From assembly GCF_009469615.1 (NCBI RefSeq), contig NZ_SSXX01000002.1:547001-611000 (forward strand): a stretch of 64,000 bases of DNA, written 5' to 3'. The number at the start of each line of letters is the position of its first letter. The first letter of the stretch is position 1. Positions 39,344 to 50,829 of the stretch are shown here, one piece after another. The position numbers and the translations under genes were made by a program. This stretch comes from Dechloromonas sp. H13. Its GTDB lineage: Bacteria > Pseudomonadota > Gammaproteobacteria > Burkholderiales > Rhodocyclaceae. Under the pieces are notes generated by a model. The model ran no database searches and was not told the DNA's origin. It saw only the letters and a list, made by a program, of their open reading frames with translations.

Positions 39344-40589
39344 TATTCGCAATTTCACACTCAACTTCGGTCCGCAGCACCCGGCGGCGCACGGCGTTCT
39401 GCGTCTGGTGCTGGAACTCGACGGTGAGGTGGTTCAGCGCGCCGACCCGCATATCGGACTTCTGCATCGCGCCACCGAAAAGCTCGCAGAAACCCGGACC
39501 TGGGTTCAGTCCGTTCCCTACATGGACCGTCTGGATTACGTGTCCATGATGTGCAACGAGCACGCCTATTGCTTGGCGACGGAAAAGCTGCTCGGCATCG
39601 AGGTGCCGGAGCGCGGCAAGTACATCCGCACGATGTTCGACGAGGTGACGCGAATCCTCAACCATTTGTTGTGGATCGGCTGTCATGCGCTGGACGTCGG
39701 GGCGATGACGATGGCGCTCTACACGTTCCGCGAACGTGAAGATCTCATGGATGCCTACGAGGCGGTTTCAGGTGCTCGCCTGCACGCAGCCTATTATCGT
39801 CCGGGCGGCGTCTATCGTGATCTTCCGGATCGCATGCCGCAGTACGAAGAATCCACCTGGACGAGCGCGAAAAAGGCCAAGGAGTTAAACGAGAATCGAA
39901 GCGGATCATTGCTTGATTTTCTTGAGGACTTCACCAATCGCTTCCCGACCTATCATAGTGAATACCATACCCTGCTGACCGACAACCGGATCTGGAAGCA
40001 GCGTCTGGTAAATATCGGTGTCGTCTCTCCCGAGCGGGCATTGCAGATGGGCTTTTCCGGGGCGATGTTGCGTGGTTCCGGGATTGCATGGGATCTGCGC
40101 AAGAAACAGCCGTATGCAGCTTACGACAAGGTCGATTTCGATGTGCCGATTGGCGTGAATGGCGACAGTTACGATCGCTATCTGGTGCGCATGGAAGAAA
40201 TGCTTCAGTCCAATCGCATCATCAAGCAATGCATCGAATGGCTGCGCAAGAATCCCGGGCCGGTGATTACCGAAAATCACAAGGTTGCACCGCCGCCGCG
40301 CGAAAACATGAAATCCAACATGGAAGAGCTGATTCACCATTTCAAGCTCTTTACCGAGGGGATTCATGTTCCGCCGGGCGAGGCCTACGCTGCCGTCGAG
40401 CACCCAAAGGGTGAGTTTGGCATCTATTTCATCTCCGATGGCGCCAACAAGCCTTATCGCATGAAGATTCGCGCGCCGGGCTACGTTCACCTCGCGGGCA
40501 TGGACGAAATGTCCCGTGGCCACATGATTGCCGACGTCGTTACGATTATCGGTTCCCAAGATATTGTTTTTGGCGAGATCGACCGCTGA
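39336..40589 (+). CDS. nuoD: NADH-quinone oxidoreductase subunit D
   Basis: A 417-residue 49-kDa-type subunit, related to the large subunit of [NiFe] hydrogenases, which forms the quinone site with NuoB. Seen: [21 protein letters not shown] at the N-terminus and the [10 protein letters not shown] segment. I chose ATG 39336 ([16 protein letters not shown]); upstream codons in frame lie inside nuoC. The stop overlaps the nuoE ATG. Confidence 0.97.
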   Translation: MADIRNFTLNFGPQHPAAHGVLRLVLELDGEVVQRADPHIGLLHRATEKLAETRTWVQSVPYMDRLDYVSMMCNEHAYCLATEKLLGIEVPERGKYIRTMFDEVTRILNHLLWIGCHALDVGAMTMALYTFREREDLMDAYEAVSGARLHAAYYRPGGVYRDLPDRMPQYEESTWTSAKKAKELNENRSGSLLDFLEDFTNRFPTYHSEYHTLLTDNRIWKQRLVNIGVVSPERALQMGFSGAMLRGSGIAWDLRKKQPYAAYDKVDFDVPIGVNGDSYDRYLVRMEEMLQSNRIIKQCIEWLRKNPGPVITENHKVAPPPRENMKSNMEELIHHFKLFTEGIHVPPGEAYAAVEHPKGEFGIYFISDGANKPYRMKIRAPGYVHLAGMDEMSRGHMIADVVTIIGSQDIVFGEIDR

Positions 40590-41062
40590 TGTTTTCCGCT
40601 GAAACCCTCCAGAAATTCGCCCGCGAGGTCGCCAAGTATCCCGCTGACCAGAAGCAGTCCGCGGTAATGGCCTGTCTTGCGCTTGCCCAGGAAGAGAAGG
40701 GCTGGTTGCCTCCGGAATGCATCGAGGCAGTCGCGGTATACCTCGGTATGCCCCCCATGGCAGCCTACGAAGTTGCTTCCTTCTACAACATGTATGACCT
40801 CAAGCCGGTCGGCAAGTACAAGATCACGGTCTGTACCAATCTGCCTTGTGCCTTGTCCGGTGGCTATCACGCCGGTGAATACGTCCAGAAGAAGCTCGGT
40901 ATCGGCTACGGTGAAACGACGCCTGACGGGAAATTCACCCTGAAGGAAGGTGAATGCATGGGCGCCTGTGGCGACGCACCGGTGATGATCGTCAACAATC
41001 GCAGCATGTGCAGCCACATGCATCCGGAGCAGATCGACAAGCTGCTGGAGGAGTGCAAATAA
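40589..41062 (+). CDS. nuoE: NADH-quinone oxidoreductase subunit E
   Basis: A 157-residue 24-kDa-type subunit with a thioredoxin-like [2Fe-2S] domain. All four ligands are visible: CTNLPC and the later GECMGACG. It forms the NADH dehydrogenase head with NuoF. Its start overlaps nuoD and its stop overlaps nuoF by one base each, so the three are coupled. Confidence 0.97.
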   Translation: MFSAETLQKFAREVAKYPADQKQSAVMACLALAQEEKGWLPPECIEAVAVYLGMPPMAAYEVASFYNMYDLKPVGKYKITVCTNLPCALSGGYHAGEYVQKKLGIGYGETTPDGKFTLKEGECMGACGDAPVMIVNNRSMCSHMHPEQIDKLLEECK

Positions 41063-42390
41063 TGGCAATGCTTGGATCGATCAATGGCGTCCTGATGGAA
41101 GGACTTGATGGCGACAATACCTGGCGCCTCAAGGATTACGTTGCGCGTGGCGGCTACGCTCAGTTGCGCCGTATCCTGGAAACCAAGATGTCCCAGGAAG
41201 AGGTTATCAGCGAGGTCAAGAAATCCGTGCTGCGCGGTCGCGGAGGTGCGGGTTTCCCGACTGGCTTGAAGTGGTCCTTCATGCCGCGTTCCTTCCCGGG
41301 CGACAAATATGTCGTCTGCAATACCGACGAGGGCGAGCCCGGAACCTTCAAGGATCGGGACATCATGCGCTACAACCCTCATTCGGTGATTGAGGGGATG
41401 GCCATCGCCGCTTACGCGATGGGTGCCAACCGCGGGTATAACTATGTCCACGGTGAAGTCTGGGAAATCTACAAGCGCTTCGAGGAGGCTCTGGACGAAG
41501 CGCGCGCCGCGGGGTTCATCGGGCAGAACATTCTGGGTTCGGGATTCAATTTCGAACTTTTCGCCCACCATGGTTACGGTGCCTACATCTGCGGCGAAGA
41601 AACTGCGTTGCTCGAATCAATCGAGGGCAAGAAGGGTCAGCCGCGCTTCAAGCCGCCGTTCCCCGCCTCTTTCGGTCTCTACGGCAAGCCGACCACGATC
41701 AACAATACCGAGACCTTCGCTTCCATTCCCTTCATCTTGAAGATGGGTGGCGAGGAGTACCTCAATCTCGGCAAGCCGAACAATGGCGGTACCAAGCTGT
41801 TTTCGGTATCCGGTCACGTCAACCGCCCCGGCAATTACGAAATTCCCCTCGGTACGCCGTTCTCCACGTTGCTTGAAATGTGCGGCGGCATGCGCGGTGG
41901 GCGCAAGATCAAGGCGGTCATTCCCGGTGGTTCCTCGGCGCCGGTCATCCCCGGTGCGGTGATGATGGACACCACGATGGATTACGACAGCATCAGCAAG
42001 GCGGGTTCCATGCTGGGTTCCGGTGCCGTCATCGTCATGGACGAGACGGTATGCATGGTCAAGGCGCTGGAGCGTCTGTCATTCTTCTATTACGAAGAGT
42101 CCTGTGGTCAATGCACCCCATGCCGCGAAGGTACTGCCTGGATGTACAAGGTGGTCCATCGGATCGAGAACGGACTCGGCAAGCCTGAGGATCTGGATCT
42201 CTTGAACAGCGTGCTGGGTAACATCATGGGGCGCACCATCTGTGCCCTCGGCGATGCGGCGGCACTGCCGGTGCAGAGCTTCCTCAAGCATTTTGGCAGC
42301 GAATTCGAATACCACATCGAACACAAGACCTGCCTGGTTCCCAAGAATGTGCAGTGGGCGGGCAGCGGTTTCCACAAGGTTCAGGCCTGA
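41062..42390 (+). CDS. nuoF: NADH-quinone oxidoreductase subunit F
   Basis: A 442-residue 51-kDa subunit holding FMN, the NADH site and one [4Fe-4S] cluster. Flavin/NADH loop [10 protein letters not shown] near residue 65, [13 protein letters not shown], and cluster ligands in [13 protein letters not shown] with the last Cys in [14 protein letters not shown] 41062 lies within the nuoE stop (TAATG). Confidence 0.97.
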   Translation: MAMLGSINGVLMEGLDGDNTWRLKDYVARGGYAQLRRILETKMSQEEVISEVKKSVLRGRGGAGFPTGLKWSFMPRSFPGDKYVVCNTDEGEPGTFKDRDIMRYNPHSVIEGMAIAAYAMGANRGYNYVHGEVWEIYKRFEEALDEARAAGFIGQNILGSGFNFELFAHHGYGAYICGEETALLESIEGKKGQPRFKPPFPASFGLYGKPTTINNTETFASIPFILKMGGEEYLNLGKPNNGGTKLFSVSGHVNRPGNYEIPLGTPFSTLLEMCGGMRGGRKIKAVIPGGSSAPVIPGAVMMDTTMDYDSISKAGSMLGSGAVIVMDETVCMVKALERLSFFYYEESCGQCTPCREGTAWMYKVVHRIENGLGKPEDLDLLNSVLGNIMGRTICALGDAAALPVQSFLKHFGSEFEYHIEHKTCLVPKNVQWAGSGFHKVQA

Positions 42391-42441
42391 ACGAAACCTT
42401 CCAAGCGATAGATACGAAAGAACTGGCTCCAAGGTAGCGAC

Positions 42442-44775
42442 ATGCTAGAAATCGAGATCGACGGCAAGAAAGCGCAAGTACCCGACGGCAGTACGGTGAT
42501 GGATGCCGCGCAGCAGGTGGGTGTCTATATCCCGCATTTTTGCTACCACAAGAAACTTTCGATTGCCGCCAACTGCCGGATGTGTCTGGTTCAGGTGGAG
42601 AAGGCGCCGAAGCCGCTGCCTGCTTGCGCGACGCCGGTTACCAATGGCATGAAGGTATTTACCCACTCCGATCTTGCCGTCAAGGCACAGAAAGGAGTGA
42701 TGGAGTTCCTGCTGATCAATCACCCGCTCGATTGCCCGATCTGCGATCAGGGCGGCGAGTGTCAGTTGCAGGACATGTCGGTTGGTTACGGCCCAATGAA
42801 GAGCCGCTATACCGAAGAAAAGCACGTGGTATTCCACAAGAACGTCGGTCCGCTGATTTCCATGGAGGAAATGAGCCGCTGCATTCACTGCACCCGCTGT
42901 GTCCGTTTTGGCCAGGAGATCGCCGGGATCATGGAACTCGGCATGGCCAATCGCAACATGCATTCGGAAATCACCACCTTCCTGGGACGTACCGTCGACT
43001 CGGAATTGTCGGGCAACATGATCGACCTGTGTCCGGTCGGTGCGCTGACTTCCAAGCCCTTCCGCTATACCGCCCGCTCCTGGGAGTTGCAGCGCCGCAG
43101 GTCGGTTAGCCCGCATGACTCCGTCGGGGCAAATTTCGTGGTCCAGGTCAAGCACGACAATGTCATGCGTGTCCTGCCGCGCGAAAACGAGGCGGTGAAC
43201 GAGTGCTGGATTTCCGACAAGGAACGTTTCTCATACCAGGCGTTGAACTCCGATCAACGTCTCGTCAAGCCCATGGTCAAGCAGGGTGGCGAATGGCGCG
43301 AGGTCGACTGGAATGTGGCCCTCGATTACGTCGCGCATGGCCTGAAAGACGTCGCGCGGGAATTTGGCGGCGATGCGGTGGCTGCGCTCGCTGCCCAGAG
43401 TTCGACGCTTGAGGAGTTGCACCTCCTGTCGAAGGTGATGAAGGGCCTGGGAAGCGGCAACATCGATTTCCGTCCGCGCCAGAGTGATTTTGGTACGGAC
43501 TTCAAGCGCACCGGTGCACCGTGGCTCGGCATGCGGCTGGCCGATATCAAGGACCTGGATGCTGCTCTGGTTGTCGGTTCCTTCCTGCGCAAGGATCATC
43601 CTCTGATTGCCCAACGCCTGCGCCAGGCTGCCAAGAAATACACCAAGGTCAGTTTGATCTCCGTGACTGCTGACGATCAGTTGATCGATTTGCACGCCAA
43701 CCTTTCTGTTGCTCCGTCCAACCTGGCCCATAGCCTGGCGGCGGTGGTCAAGGCAGCGGCCGAGATCAAGGGGGTCGCCGTTCCGGCCGGACTGGAAAAT
43801 GTTGCCAGTGGAGAGGTTGCCAAAAAAATTGCGCAAAGCCTGCTTGAAGGTGAAAAGCGTGCGATCTTCCTTGGCAATGTCGCGACCCAGGCGGTTGATG
43901 CGACACAATTGCATGCCTTGGCGCTGGAACTCGGGAAGTTGACCGATGCGGTTGTCGGCTTCCTCGGGGAGGGGGCCAACACCGTGGGTGGCCATGTCGG
44001 CTGGGCGTTGCCCGCCGGTGCGAACGCACGCCAGATGTTCGAGCAGCCGCGCAAGGCCTACGTGCTGATGGGACTGGAGCCGGAATTCGATTGTGCCGAT
44101 CCGCAAATGGTCGTTGGTGCGCTGAAACAGGCCAGTCTCGTCGTCTATATGTCAGCCTTCAAGCATGCTCCGGCGCTTGAATACGCCGATGTGATGCTGC
44201 CGATTGCACCCTATACGGAAACCGCCGGGACGTTCGTCAATACCGAGGGTCGGGTGCAGAGTTTCAACGGCGTCGTCAAGGCGCGCGGAGACAGCCGCCC
44301 TGCCTGGAAGGTCCTGCGTGTGCTCGGCAATGTGCTGAATTTCGACGGGTTTGCTTACGAGACGAGCGAAGCGGTGCGTGATGAAATCATCGGCAAGGGA
44401 ACCGAATTTGTCTCCGGCCTGGACAATGGCTTGAGCGGTGTGGCGATCAAACTGCAGCCTTTGTCCACGAGCGGAATGGAGCGTATTGCCGAGGTGCCGA
44501 TTAACTTTGCAGATCCGATGGCGCGCCGCGCGCCGGCGCTCCAGCAAACTGCTGATTCGATAGCGCCTGCGGCCCGCATGAACGAGACGACGCTGGCCAA
44601 ACTAGGTATCGCCGGTGGGCAGCCGGTGCGTGTCAGGCAGGGAGCCGGCGAGGCGATTCTCAATGCCCAGCTCGACAACACCGTTCCCGACGAGTGTGTT
44701 CGCGTTGCGGCGGCACATCAGAGTACGGCGGGCCTAGGCGCTATGTTCGGCCTCATTTCCGTGGAGCGTGCATAA
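42442..44775 (+). CDS. nuoG: NADH-quinone oxidoreductase subunit G
   Basis: A 777-residue 75-kDa subunit. N-terminal 2Fe-2S ferredoxin domain (CYHKKLSIAANCRMC...CATP), the His-ligated cluster region (HPLDCPICDQGGECQLQ), another 4Fe-4S set (CIHCTRCVRF...CPVGAL), then a long molybdopterin-oxidoreductase-like domain without a cofactor. It wires electrons from NuoF toward NuoI. A 51-bp gap after nuoF; nuoH follows immediately. Confidence 0.97.
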   Translation: MLEIEIDGKKAQVPDGSTVMDAAQQVGVYIPHFCYHKKLSIAANCRMCLVQVEKAPKPLPACATPVTNGMKVFTHSDLAVKAQKGVMEFLLINHPLDCPICDQGGECQLQDMSVGYGPMKSRYTEEKHVVFHKNVGPLISMEEMSRCIHCTRCVRFGQEIAGIMELGMANRNMHSEITTFLGRTVDSELSGNMIDLCPVGALTSKPFRYTARSWELQRRRSVSPHDSVGANFVVQVKHDNVMRVLPRENEAVNECWISDKERFSYQALNSDQRLVKPMVKQGGEWREVDWNVALDYVAHGLKDVAREFGGDAVAALAAQSSTLEELHLLSKVMKGLGSGNIDFRPRQSDFGTDFKRTGAPWLGMRLADIKDLDAALVVGSFLRKDHPLIAQRLRQAAKKYTKVSLISVTADDQLIDLHANLSVAPSNLAHSLAAVVKAAAEIKGVAVPAGLENVASGEVAKKIAQSLLEGEKRAIFLGNVATQAVDATQLHALALELGKLTDAVVGFLGEGANTVGGHVGWALPAGANARQMFEQPRKAYVLMGLEPEFDCADPQMVVGALKQASLVVYMSAFKHAPALEYADVMLPIAPYTETAGTFVNTEGRVQSFNGVVKARGDSRPAWKVLRVLGNVLNFDGFAYETSEAVRDEIIGKGTEFVSGLDNGLSGVAIKLQPLSTSGMERIAEVPINFADPMARRAPALQQTADSIAPAARMNETTLAKLGIAGGQPVRVRQGAGEAILNAQLDNTVPDECVRVAAAHQSTAGLGAMFGLISVERA

Positions 44776-45825
44776 ATGGATGCACTGATGAATTTTGGAC
44801 AAGGGGTGTTCGGTGGTGCGTGGCCCGCCGTCTGGGCCCTGCTCAAGATCGTATTGATCGTTGCGCCGCTGATGCTTAGCGTTGCCTATCTGACTTGGGC
44901 GGAACGCAAGGTGATCGGCTACATGCAAGTGCGTATCGGCCCCAATCGTGTCGGGCCGTGGGGTCTGATCCAGCCGATTGCCGATGGTCTGAAGCTGCTG
45001 CTCAAGGAAATCATCGTTCCGAGCGGCGCCAACAAGGGTATCTTCATCATTGCGCCCATGTTGGCGATCGCTCCGGCACTCGCCGCGTGGGCTGTCGTAC
45101 CTTTCACCGATTCACTGGTCCTCGCCAATATCGACGCCAGCCTCCTGTACATCATGGCCATCACGTCGATGGGCGTGTACGGGATCATCCTGTCGGGTTG
45201 GGCCTCCAACTCCAAATATGCGTTTCTCGGCGCCATGCGCGCATCGGCGCAAATGGTATCGTACGAAATCTCGATGGGTTTTTCGTTGATCTGTGTCCTG
45301 ATGGTTTCGAACAGTCTCAATCTGGTCGAAATCGTCAATGCCCAGGATCACGGACGTTTTGCGAGCTGGGGTCTGGGGATCCTTTCCTGGAACTGGTTGC
45401 CGCTGCTTCCCATGTTCCTCGTCTATCTGATTTCCGGAATCGCCGAAACCAACCGTGCGCCTTTCGACGTGGCCGAGGGTGAATCGGAAATCGTCGCCGG
45501 TTTCCACGTTGAATATTCGGGTATGGCTTTTGCGGTCTTCTTCTTGGCCGAATATGCCAACATGATTCTGGTGTCGGCGCTGACCTCCATCATGTTCCTT
45601 GGCGGTTGGCTGTCGCCGGTCGGGTTCCTGCCCGATGGTGCACTCTGGCTGTTTGCCAAGATGGCCTTCGTACTCTTCCTGTTCCTCTGGTTCCGCGCCA
45701 CTTTCCCGCGTTACCGTTTCGACCAGTTGATGCGTCTTGGCTGGAAAGTTTTCCTTCCGGTTTGCCTCGTTTGGCTCGTCGTCGTGGGCGTCTGGATGAT
45801 GTCCCCGCTCAATATCTGGAAGTGA
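44776..45825 (+). CDS. nuoH: NADH-quinone oxidoreductase subunit H
   Basis: A 349-residue membrane subunit with about eight helices that seals the quinone chamber. Conserved [26 protein letters not shown] loop is clear by segments ([14 protein letters not shown]), as are [15 protein letters not shown] and [11 protein letters not shown]. The ATG directly follows the nuoG stop. Confidence 0.97.
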   Translation: MDALMNFGQGVFGGAWPAVWALLKIVLIVAPLMLSVAYLTWAERKVIGYMQVRIGPNRVGPWGLIQPIADGLKLLLKEIIVPSGANKGIFIIAPMLAIAPALAAWAVVPFTDSLVLANIDASLLYIMAITSMGVYGIILSGWASNSKYAFLGAMRASAQMVSYEISMGFSLICVLMVSNSLNLVEIVNAQDHGRFASWGLGILSWNWLPLLPMFLVYLISGIAETNRAPFDVAEGESEIVAGFHVEYSGMAFAVFFLAEYANMILVSALTSIMFLGGWLSPVGFLPDGALWLFAKMAFVLFLFLWFRATFPRYRFDQLMRLGWKVFLPVCLVWLVVVGVWMMSPLNIWK

Positions 45826-45835
45826 GGAGAGATCA

Positions 45836-46324
45836 ATGGGTTCGATGAAGGAAATCTTCAACAGCCTGCTCCTCAAGGAGCTGCTGAAGGGCATGTCGGT
45901 AACGGGCAAGTATTTCTTCGCACGCAAGATTACCGTTCAGTACCCCGAGGAAAAGACGCCCCAGAGCGCGCGCTTCCGCGGATTGCATGCCTTGCGCCGT
46001 TATCCGAATGGCGAGGAGCGTTGCATTGCCTGCAAGTTGTGCGAAGCAATCTGCCCGGCGCTGGCGATCACCATCGAGGCAGAGCCCCGTGACGACGGCT
46101 CGCGTCGTACCACGCGCTACGATATCGATCTGACCAAGTGCATTTTCTGCGGATTCTGCGAGGAGGCGTGTCCGGTGGATGCGGTCGTCGAGACGCGCAT
46201 CTTCGAATACCACGGCGAACGGCGGGGCGATCTCTACTACACCAAGCAGATGCTGCTGGCCAACGGTGACCGGTACGAGGCGCAGATCGCCAAGGATCGC
46301 GAACAAGATGCACCTTACCGATAA
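45836..46324 (+). CDS. nuoI: NADH-quinone oxidoreductase subunit I
   Basis: A 162-residue ferredoxin-like subunit with two [4Fe-4S] clusters: [12 protein letters not shown] and [12 protein letters not shown]. It bridges NuoG to NuoB. An amphipathic N-terminal helix precedes the clusters. Ten bases separate it from nuoH. Confidence 0.97.
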   Translation: MGSMKEIFNSLLLKELLKGMSVTGKYFFARKITVQYPEEKTPQSARFRGLHALRRYPNGEERCIACKLCEAICPALAITIEAEPRDDGSRRTTRYDIDLTKCIFCGFCEEACPVDAVVETRIFEYHGERRGDLYYTKQMLLANGDRYEAQIAKDREQDAPYR

Positions 46325-46336
46325 CAGGTACGAGCG

Positions 46337-46933
46337 ATGGATTTTCAGACCCTAGTCTTCTTTTTCCTGTCGGCGATCCTCATATTCGCCAGCCTGCGCG
46401 TCATTACCGCGCGCAATCCGGTGCATGCCGCATTGCACCTGATTCTCGCATTCTTCACCTGCGGGGGTATCTGGGCGTTGCTGCAAGCCGAGTTCCTAGC
46501 GATCGCGATCATTCTCGTTTATGTCGGTGCAGTCATGGTGCTGTTCCTGTTCGTCGTGATGATGCTCGACATCAACCTCGACCGGATTCGCCAGGGCTTC
46601 TGGAGTTATCTGCCGCTCGGCGCGATGCTCGGGATTCTGATGGTCATGGAAATGGGACTGGTTCTGGGCGCCAAGTATTTCCAGGTACCGGCTGCCGAAG
46701 CCATGGTTCCGGCCGGCGTGTCGAACACCAAGAGCATCGGTGCCCTGATGTTCACCGACTTCGTCTATCCGTTCGAACTGGCGTCTATCGTCCTGCTCGT
46801 CGGCATGATTGCGGCGATCGTCCTGACCTACCGCGGTCCCAAGAGGTCGAAATACACCAATCCGAATCAACAGGTCTTCGTCAAGGCGAAGGATCGTGTC
46901 CGCGTACTGCAGATGCCTGTAGAAAAAGACTGA
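46337..46933 (+). CDS. nuoJ: NADH-quinone oxidoreductase subunit J
   Basis: A 198-residue membrane subunit with five helices. The conserved third helix region ([26 protein letters not shown] by segments, [12 protein letters not shown]) contains the pi-bulge implicated in proton-pump coupling. Located between nuoI and nuoK as in all nuo operons. Confidence 0.96.
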   Translation: MDFQTLVFFFLSAILIFASLRVITARNPVHAALHLILAFFTCGGIWALLQAEFLAIAIILVYVGAVMVLFLFVVMMLDINLDRIRQGFWSYLPLGAMLGILMVMEMGLVLGAKYFQVPAAEAMVPAGVSNTKSIGALMFTDFVYPFELASIVLLVGMIAAIVLTYRGPKRSKYTNPNQQVFVKAKDRVRVLQMPVEKD

Positions 46934-46946
46934 ACCCGGGGCGCCA

Positions 46947-47258
46947 ATGCTTACTCTTTCCCTCTCGCATTTCCTCATTCTGGGCGCGATCCTGTTCGCG
47001 ATCAGCGTGGTCGGCATTTTCCTCAACCGGAAGAATCTTCTGGTGTTGCTGATGGCCATCGAACTGATGCTGCTTGCGGTCAACATGAATTTCGTGGCGT
47101 TTTCGCACTATCTTCAGGACCTTTCCGGACAGATCTTCGTTTTCTTCATCCTGACCGTTGCCGCCGCCGAATCGGCAATCGGCCTGGCCATACTGATCGT
47201 GCTGTTCCGCAACCTGAAGAGCATCCACGTGGATGACCTGGGTAGCCTGAAGGGTTAA
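46947..47258 (+). CDS. nuoK: NADH-quinone oxidoreductase subunit K
   Basis: A 103-residue MrpC-like membrane subunit with three helices and the two conserved membrane glutamates, in [13 protein letters not shown] and [13 protein letters not shown]. Two bases separate its stop from the nuoL ATG. Confidence 0.97.
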   Translation: MLTLSLSHFLILGAILFAISVVGIFLNRKNLLVLLMAIELMLLAVNMNFVAFSHYLQDLSGQIFVFFILTVAAAESAIGLAILIVLFRNLKSIHVDDLGSLKG

Positions 47259-47260
47259 AC

Positions 47261-49300
47261 ATGGAAATGCAAAAACTCTACCTCCTGGTTCCCCTGGCTC
47301 CGTTGTTCGGTGCCATGATCGCAGGCCTTTTCTGTCGCGTGATTCCGCGCTGGGTCGCCCACACCGTGACCATCGCCGGGGTTGCCGTCGCCTTTGTCGC
47401 ATCGGTGATCATTTTCAGGGATGTGCAGGCCGGACACGTCTTCAACGGCCCGGTCTATACCTGGCTGACCAGCGGCGACTACAAATTCGAAGTGGGCTTC
47501 CTGATCGATACGCTGACCACCACGATGATGCTGGTCGTGACCTTCGTGTCGCTCATGGTGCATATCTACACGATCGGCTACATGCAGGAAGATCCGGGCT
47601 ACAACCGTTTCTTCAGCTATATCTCGCTGTTCACGTTCTCGATGCTGATGCTCGTCATGAGCAACAACTTCATGCAGTTGTTCTTCGGCTGGGAAGCGGT
47701 GGGCCTGGTTTCCTATCTGCTGATCGGTTTCTGGTATACGCGTCCGACGGCGATCTTCGCCAACATGAAGGCCTTCCTGGTCAACCGCGTCGGCGACTTC
47801 GGTTTCATTCTCGGTATCGGCCTCGTGCTGACCTACTTCGGTACGCTCGATTACGCTACCGTCTTCCAGAAGGCGCCCGAATTCGCGAATGCGACGATCG
47901 CCCTGTTCGGCGAGGGATCGAGCGTTTCGCTGATGACCGCCACCTGCATCTGTCTGTTCATCGGCGCCATGGGCAAGTCGGCCCAAGTACCTCTGCACGT
48001 CTGGCTGCCCGACTCGATGGAAGGCCCGACACCGATTTCGGCGCTGATCCACGCTGCCACGATGGTGACTGCGGGCATCTTCATGGTCGCCCGGATGTCG
48101 CCCCTGTTCGAACTCTCCACCACGGCGCTTTCCTTGGTGCTGGTCATCGGCGCCATTACCGCACTGTTCATGGGTTTCCTGGGTATCATCCAGAACGACA
48201 TCAAGCGTGTGGTCGCCTATTCGACCTTGTCCCAACTGGGGTACATGACCGTCGCGCTCGGTGCGTCGGCCTACTCGGTAGCCATCTTCCACCTGATGAC
48301 CCATGCCTTCTTCAAGGCCTTGCTCTTCCTCGCGGCGGGTTCGGTGATCATCGGCATGCATCACGATCAGGACATCCGCAACATGGGCGGCCTGCGCAAG
48401 TACATGCCGATCACGTGGATCACATCGCTCATCGGTTCCTTGGCGCTGATTGGTACGCCCTTCCTGTCCGGCTTCTATTCCAAGGATTCGATTATCGAAG
48501 CTGTCGCGTTGTCGCATATTCCAGGTGCCGGTTTCGCCTACTTCTCGGTGCTGGCCGGGGTCTTCGTGACCGCCTTCTACTCCTTCCGCATGTACTTCCT
48601 GGTTTTCCACGGCGAGGAGCGCTTTGGCAAGGCTGATGATGAGCATCACCACGAGCATCATGGCGACCACGATGACGAGGAGGTTGCCCACGACCACCAC
48701 CACGGACTGGCGCCTGGCCAGAAGCCCCACGAAACGCCGTGGGTCGTTACTCTCCCGCTCGTTCTGCTGGCCATCCCGTCCCTGGTTATCGGCTACCTGG
48801 CGATCGGCCCCATGGTCTTCGGCGACTACTTCAAGGGTGTCATCTTCATCGATCATCACGCCCACCCGGCGATGGAGCATCTTGCCGAGCATTTCCATGG
48901 CGCCGCGGCAATGGGCATCCATGCCCTGACGACGCTGCCGTTCTTCCTGGCACTGGCCGGCGTGGTGGTTTCGTGGTTCTTCTACATGAAGCGTCCCGAC
49001 ATCCCGGCTGCGATCCAGCGTCGCTTCTCCGCCATCTATACCCTCTTTGAGAACAAGTACTACTTCGACAAATTCAACGAGGTGTTTTTCGCCGGCGGTG
49101 CCCGCCTTCTCGGCAAGGTTTTCTGGCGAGGTGGCGATGTGTCGGTGATCGACGGCGTCATCGTTAACGGCTCGACCAAACTCGTTGCAATGATTTCCAC
49201 CGTGACCCGGACCTTCCAGACCGGTTACGTCTATCACTACGCTTTCACCATGATCATCGGTGTCTTTGTCCTGATGACCCTGTGGATCAACCGCGCCTAG
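47261..49300 (+). CDS. nuoL: NADH-quinone oxidoreductase subunit L
   Basis: A 679-residue antiporter-like subunit at the far end of the membrane arm, with about 16 helices and the long lateral helix. Conserved WEAVGLVSYLLIGFW and the lysine-bearing segments are present. An Asp/His-rich loop at about residues 458-482 holds ten histidines and many acidic residues; it interrupts the C-terminal part after the proton-channel core and could bind metal. Confidence 0.96.
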   Translation: MEMQKLYLLVPLAPLFGAMIAGLFCRVIPRWVAHTVTIAGVAVAFVASVIIFRDVQAGHVFNGPVYTWLTSGDYKFEVGFLIDTLTTTMMLVVTFVSLMVHIYTIGYMQEDPGYNRFFSYISLFTFSMLMLVMSNNFMQLFFGWEAVGLVSYLLIGFWYTRPTAIFANMKAFLVNRVGDFGFILGIGLVLTYFGTLDYATVFQKAPEFANATIALFGEGSSVSLMTATCICLFIGAMGKSAQVPLHVWLPDSMEGPTPISALIHAATMVTAGIFMVARMSPLFELSTTALSLVLVIGAITALFMGFLGIIQNDIKRVVAYSTLSQLGYMTVALGASAYSVAIFHLMTHAFFKALLFLAAGSVIIGMHHDQDIRNMGGLRKYMPITWITSLIGSLALIGTPFLSGFYSKDSIIEAVALSHIPGAGFAYFSVLAGVFVTAFYSFRMYFLVFHGEERFGKADDEHHHEHHGDHDDEEVAHDHHHGLAPGQKPHETPWVVTLPLVLLAIPSLVIGYLAIGPMVFGDYFKGVIFIDHHAHPAMEHLAEHFHGAAAMGIHALTTLPFFLALAGVVVSWFFYMKRPDIPAAIQRRFSAIYTLFENKYYFDKFNEVFFAGGARLLGKVFWRGGDVSVIDGVIVNGSTKLVAMISTVTRTFQTGYVYHYAFTMIIGVFVLMTLWINRA

Positions 49301-49332
49301 CGTGAATAGTTCGCAGACAAGCAAGGAATAAC

Positions 49333-50817
49333 ATGTCGACTTACCCGCTGCTATCTCTCGCAATTTGGATTCCGATCATTGCCGGACTCGTGGTACTGGC
49401 CACGGGGTCCGATCGCAATGCACCGCTGGCGCGGATGCTTGCCCTGTTCGGCGCGGTTGCCGGATTGCTCGTTTCCATTCCCTTGTGGACCGGATTCGAT
49501 ATCGCCAATGGCGGCATGCAGTTCGTCGAACTCAAAACCTGGATTCCGCGTTTCAACATCAACTATCACCTGGGTGTTGACGGCATTTCGATGCTCTTCG
49601 TCGTGCTCAACAGCTTCATCACGGTCATCGTGGTTGCCGCCGGCTGGGAAGTGATTCAGGAGAAGGTCGCGCAATACAATGCAGCGTTCCTGATCATGTC
49701 GGGCCTGATGAACGGCATTTTCAGCGCCCTCGACGGTGTGCTCTTCTATGTGTTCTTCGAGGCCTCGCTGATCCCGCTGTACCTGATCATCGGTGTTTGG
49801 GGCGGGCCGAACCGGGTCTATGCCGCTTTCAAGTTCTTCCTGTTTACGCTGTTCGGTTCGCTGCTGTTGCTCATCGCGCTGATGTACCTCTTCATCCAGT
49901 CGGGCGGCAGTTTCTCCATCCTCGACTGGCACAAGCTGCCGATCGCGCTCGGCGCGCAGATCTGGCTCTTCCTGGCGTTCCTGGTCGCCTTCGCGGTCAA
50001 GGTGCCGATGTGGCCGGTCCATACTTGGTTGCCGGATGCGCACGTCGAAGCACCGACCGGGGGCTCCATTGTGCTGGCGGCCATCGCGTTGAAGCTCGGC
50101 GCCTATGGTTTCCTGCGGTTCTCGCTGCCTATCGCGCCGGATGCCTCGCAGGAACTGTCGGGCCTGGTCGTCGCGCTTTCCCTCATCGCGGTGGTTTATA
50201 TCGGCTTCGTCGCGCTGGTGCAGGCCGACATGAAAAAGCTGGTCGCCTATTCCTCGATCGCCCACATGGGTTTCGTGACCCTGGGCTTCTTCATGTTCAG
50301 CGCCATGGGCATCGAGGGTGCGCTGGTACAGATGGTCTCCCACGGCTTCGTTTCCGGCGCCATGTTCTTCTGCATCGGCGTCATGTACGACCGTGTGCAT
50401 AGCCGGCAGATCGCGGACTACGGCGGCGTGGTCAATACCATGCCCAAGTTCGCCGCCCTGTTCATGCTGTTCTCGATGGCCAACGCCGGTCTGCCTGCCA
50501 CTTCGGGTTTCGTCGGCGAATTCATGGTCATCCTCGGGGCCGTCAAGTTCAACTTCTGGGTAGCCTTCGCTGCCGCCAGCTCGATGGTCATCGGTGCCGC
50601 CTACACCCTCTGGATGTACAAGCGCGTGATTTTCGGCGATGTCGCCAATCACCACGTGGCGGAACTCAGTGACATCAACAACCGGGAGTTCGCCATTCTC
50701 GGCGTGCTGGCCATCGGTACCCTGTGGATGGGCCTCTATCCCCAGCCTTTCACGGAAGTCATGCACGCGTCGGTCACTGACCTGCTGCGTCACGTCGCCA
50801 TCAGCAAGATTCAATAA
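49333..50817 (+). CDS. nuoM: NADH-quinone oxidoreductase subunit M
   Basis: A 494-residue antiporter-like proton-channel subunit with about 14 helices. YFFFEASLIPLYLIIG-type segment (FFEASLIPLYLIIG) with the key Glu, VKVPMWPVHTWLPDAHVEAPT, and KKLVAYSSIAHMGF are all present. 32 bases after nuoL. Confidence 0.97.
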   Translation: MSTYPLLSLAIWIPIIAGLVVLATGSDRNAPLARMLALFGAVAGLLVSIPLWTGFDIANGGMQFVELKTWIPRFNINYHLGVDGISMLFVVLNSFITVIVVAAGWEVIQEKVAQYNAAFLIMSGLMNGIFSALDGVLFYVFFEASLIPLYLIIGVWGGPNRVYAAFKFFLFTLFGSLLLLIALMYLFIQSGGSFSILDWHKLPIALGAQIWLFLAFLVAFAVKVPMWPVHTWLPDAHVEAPTGGSIVLAAIALKLGAYGFLRFSLPIAPDASQELSGLVVALSLIAVVYIGFVALVQADMKKLVAYSSIAHMGFVTLGFFMFSAMGIEGALVQMVSHGFVSGAMFFCIGVMYDRVHSRQIADYGGVVNTMPKFAALFMLFSMANAGLPATSGFVGEFMVILGAVKFNFWVAFAAASSMVIGAAYTLWMYKRVIFGDVANHHVAELSDINNREFAILGVLAIGTLWMGLYPQPFTEVMHASVTDLLRHVAISKIQ

Positions 50818-50829
50818 ACGGTAGCCGAC

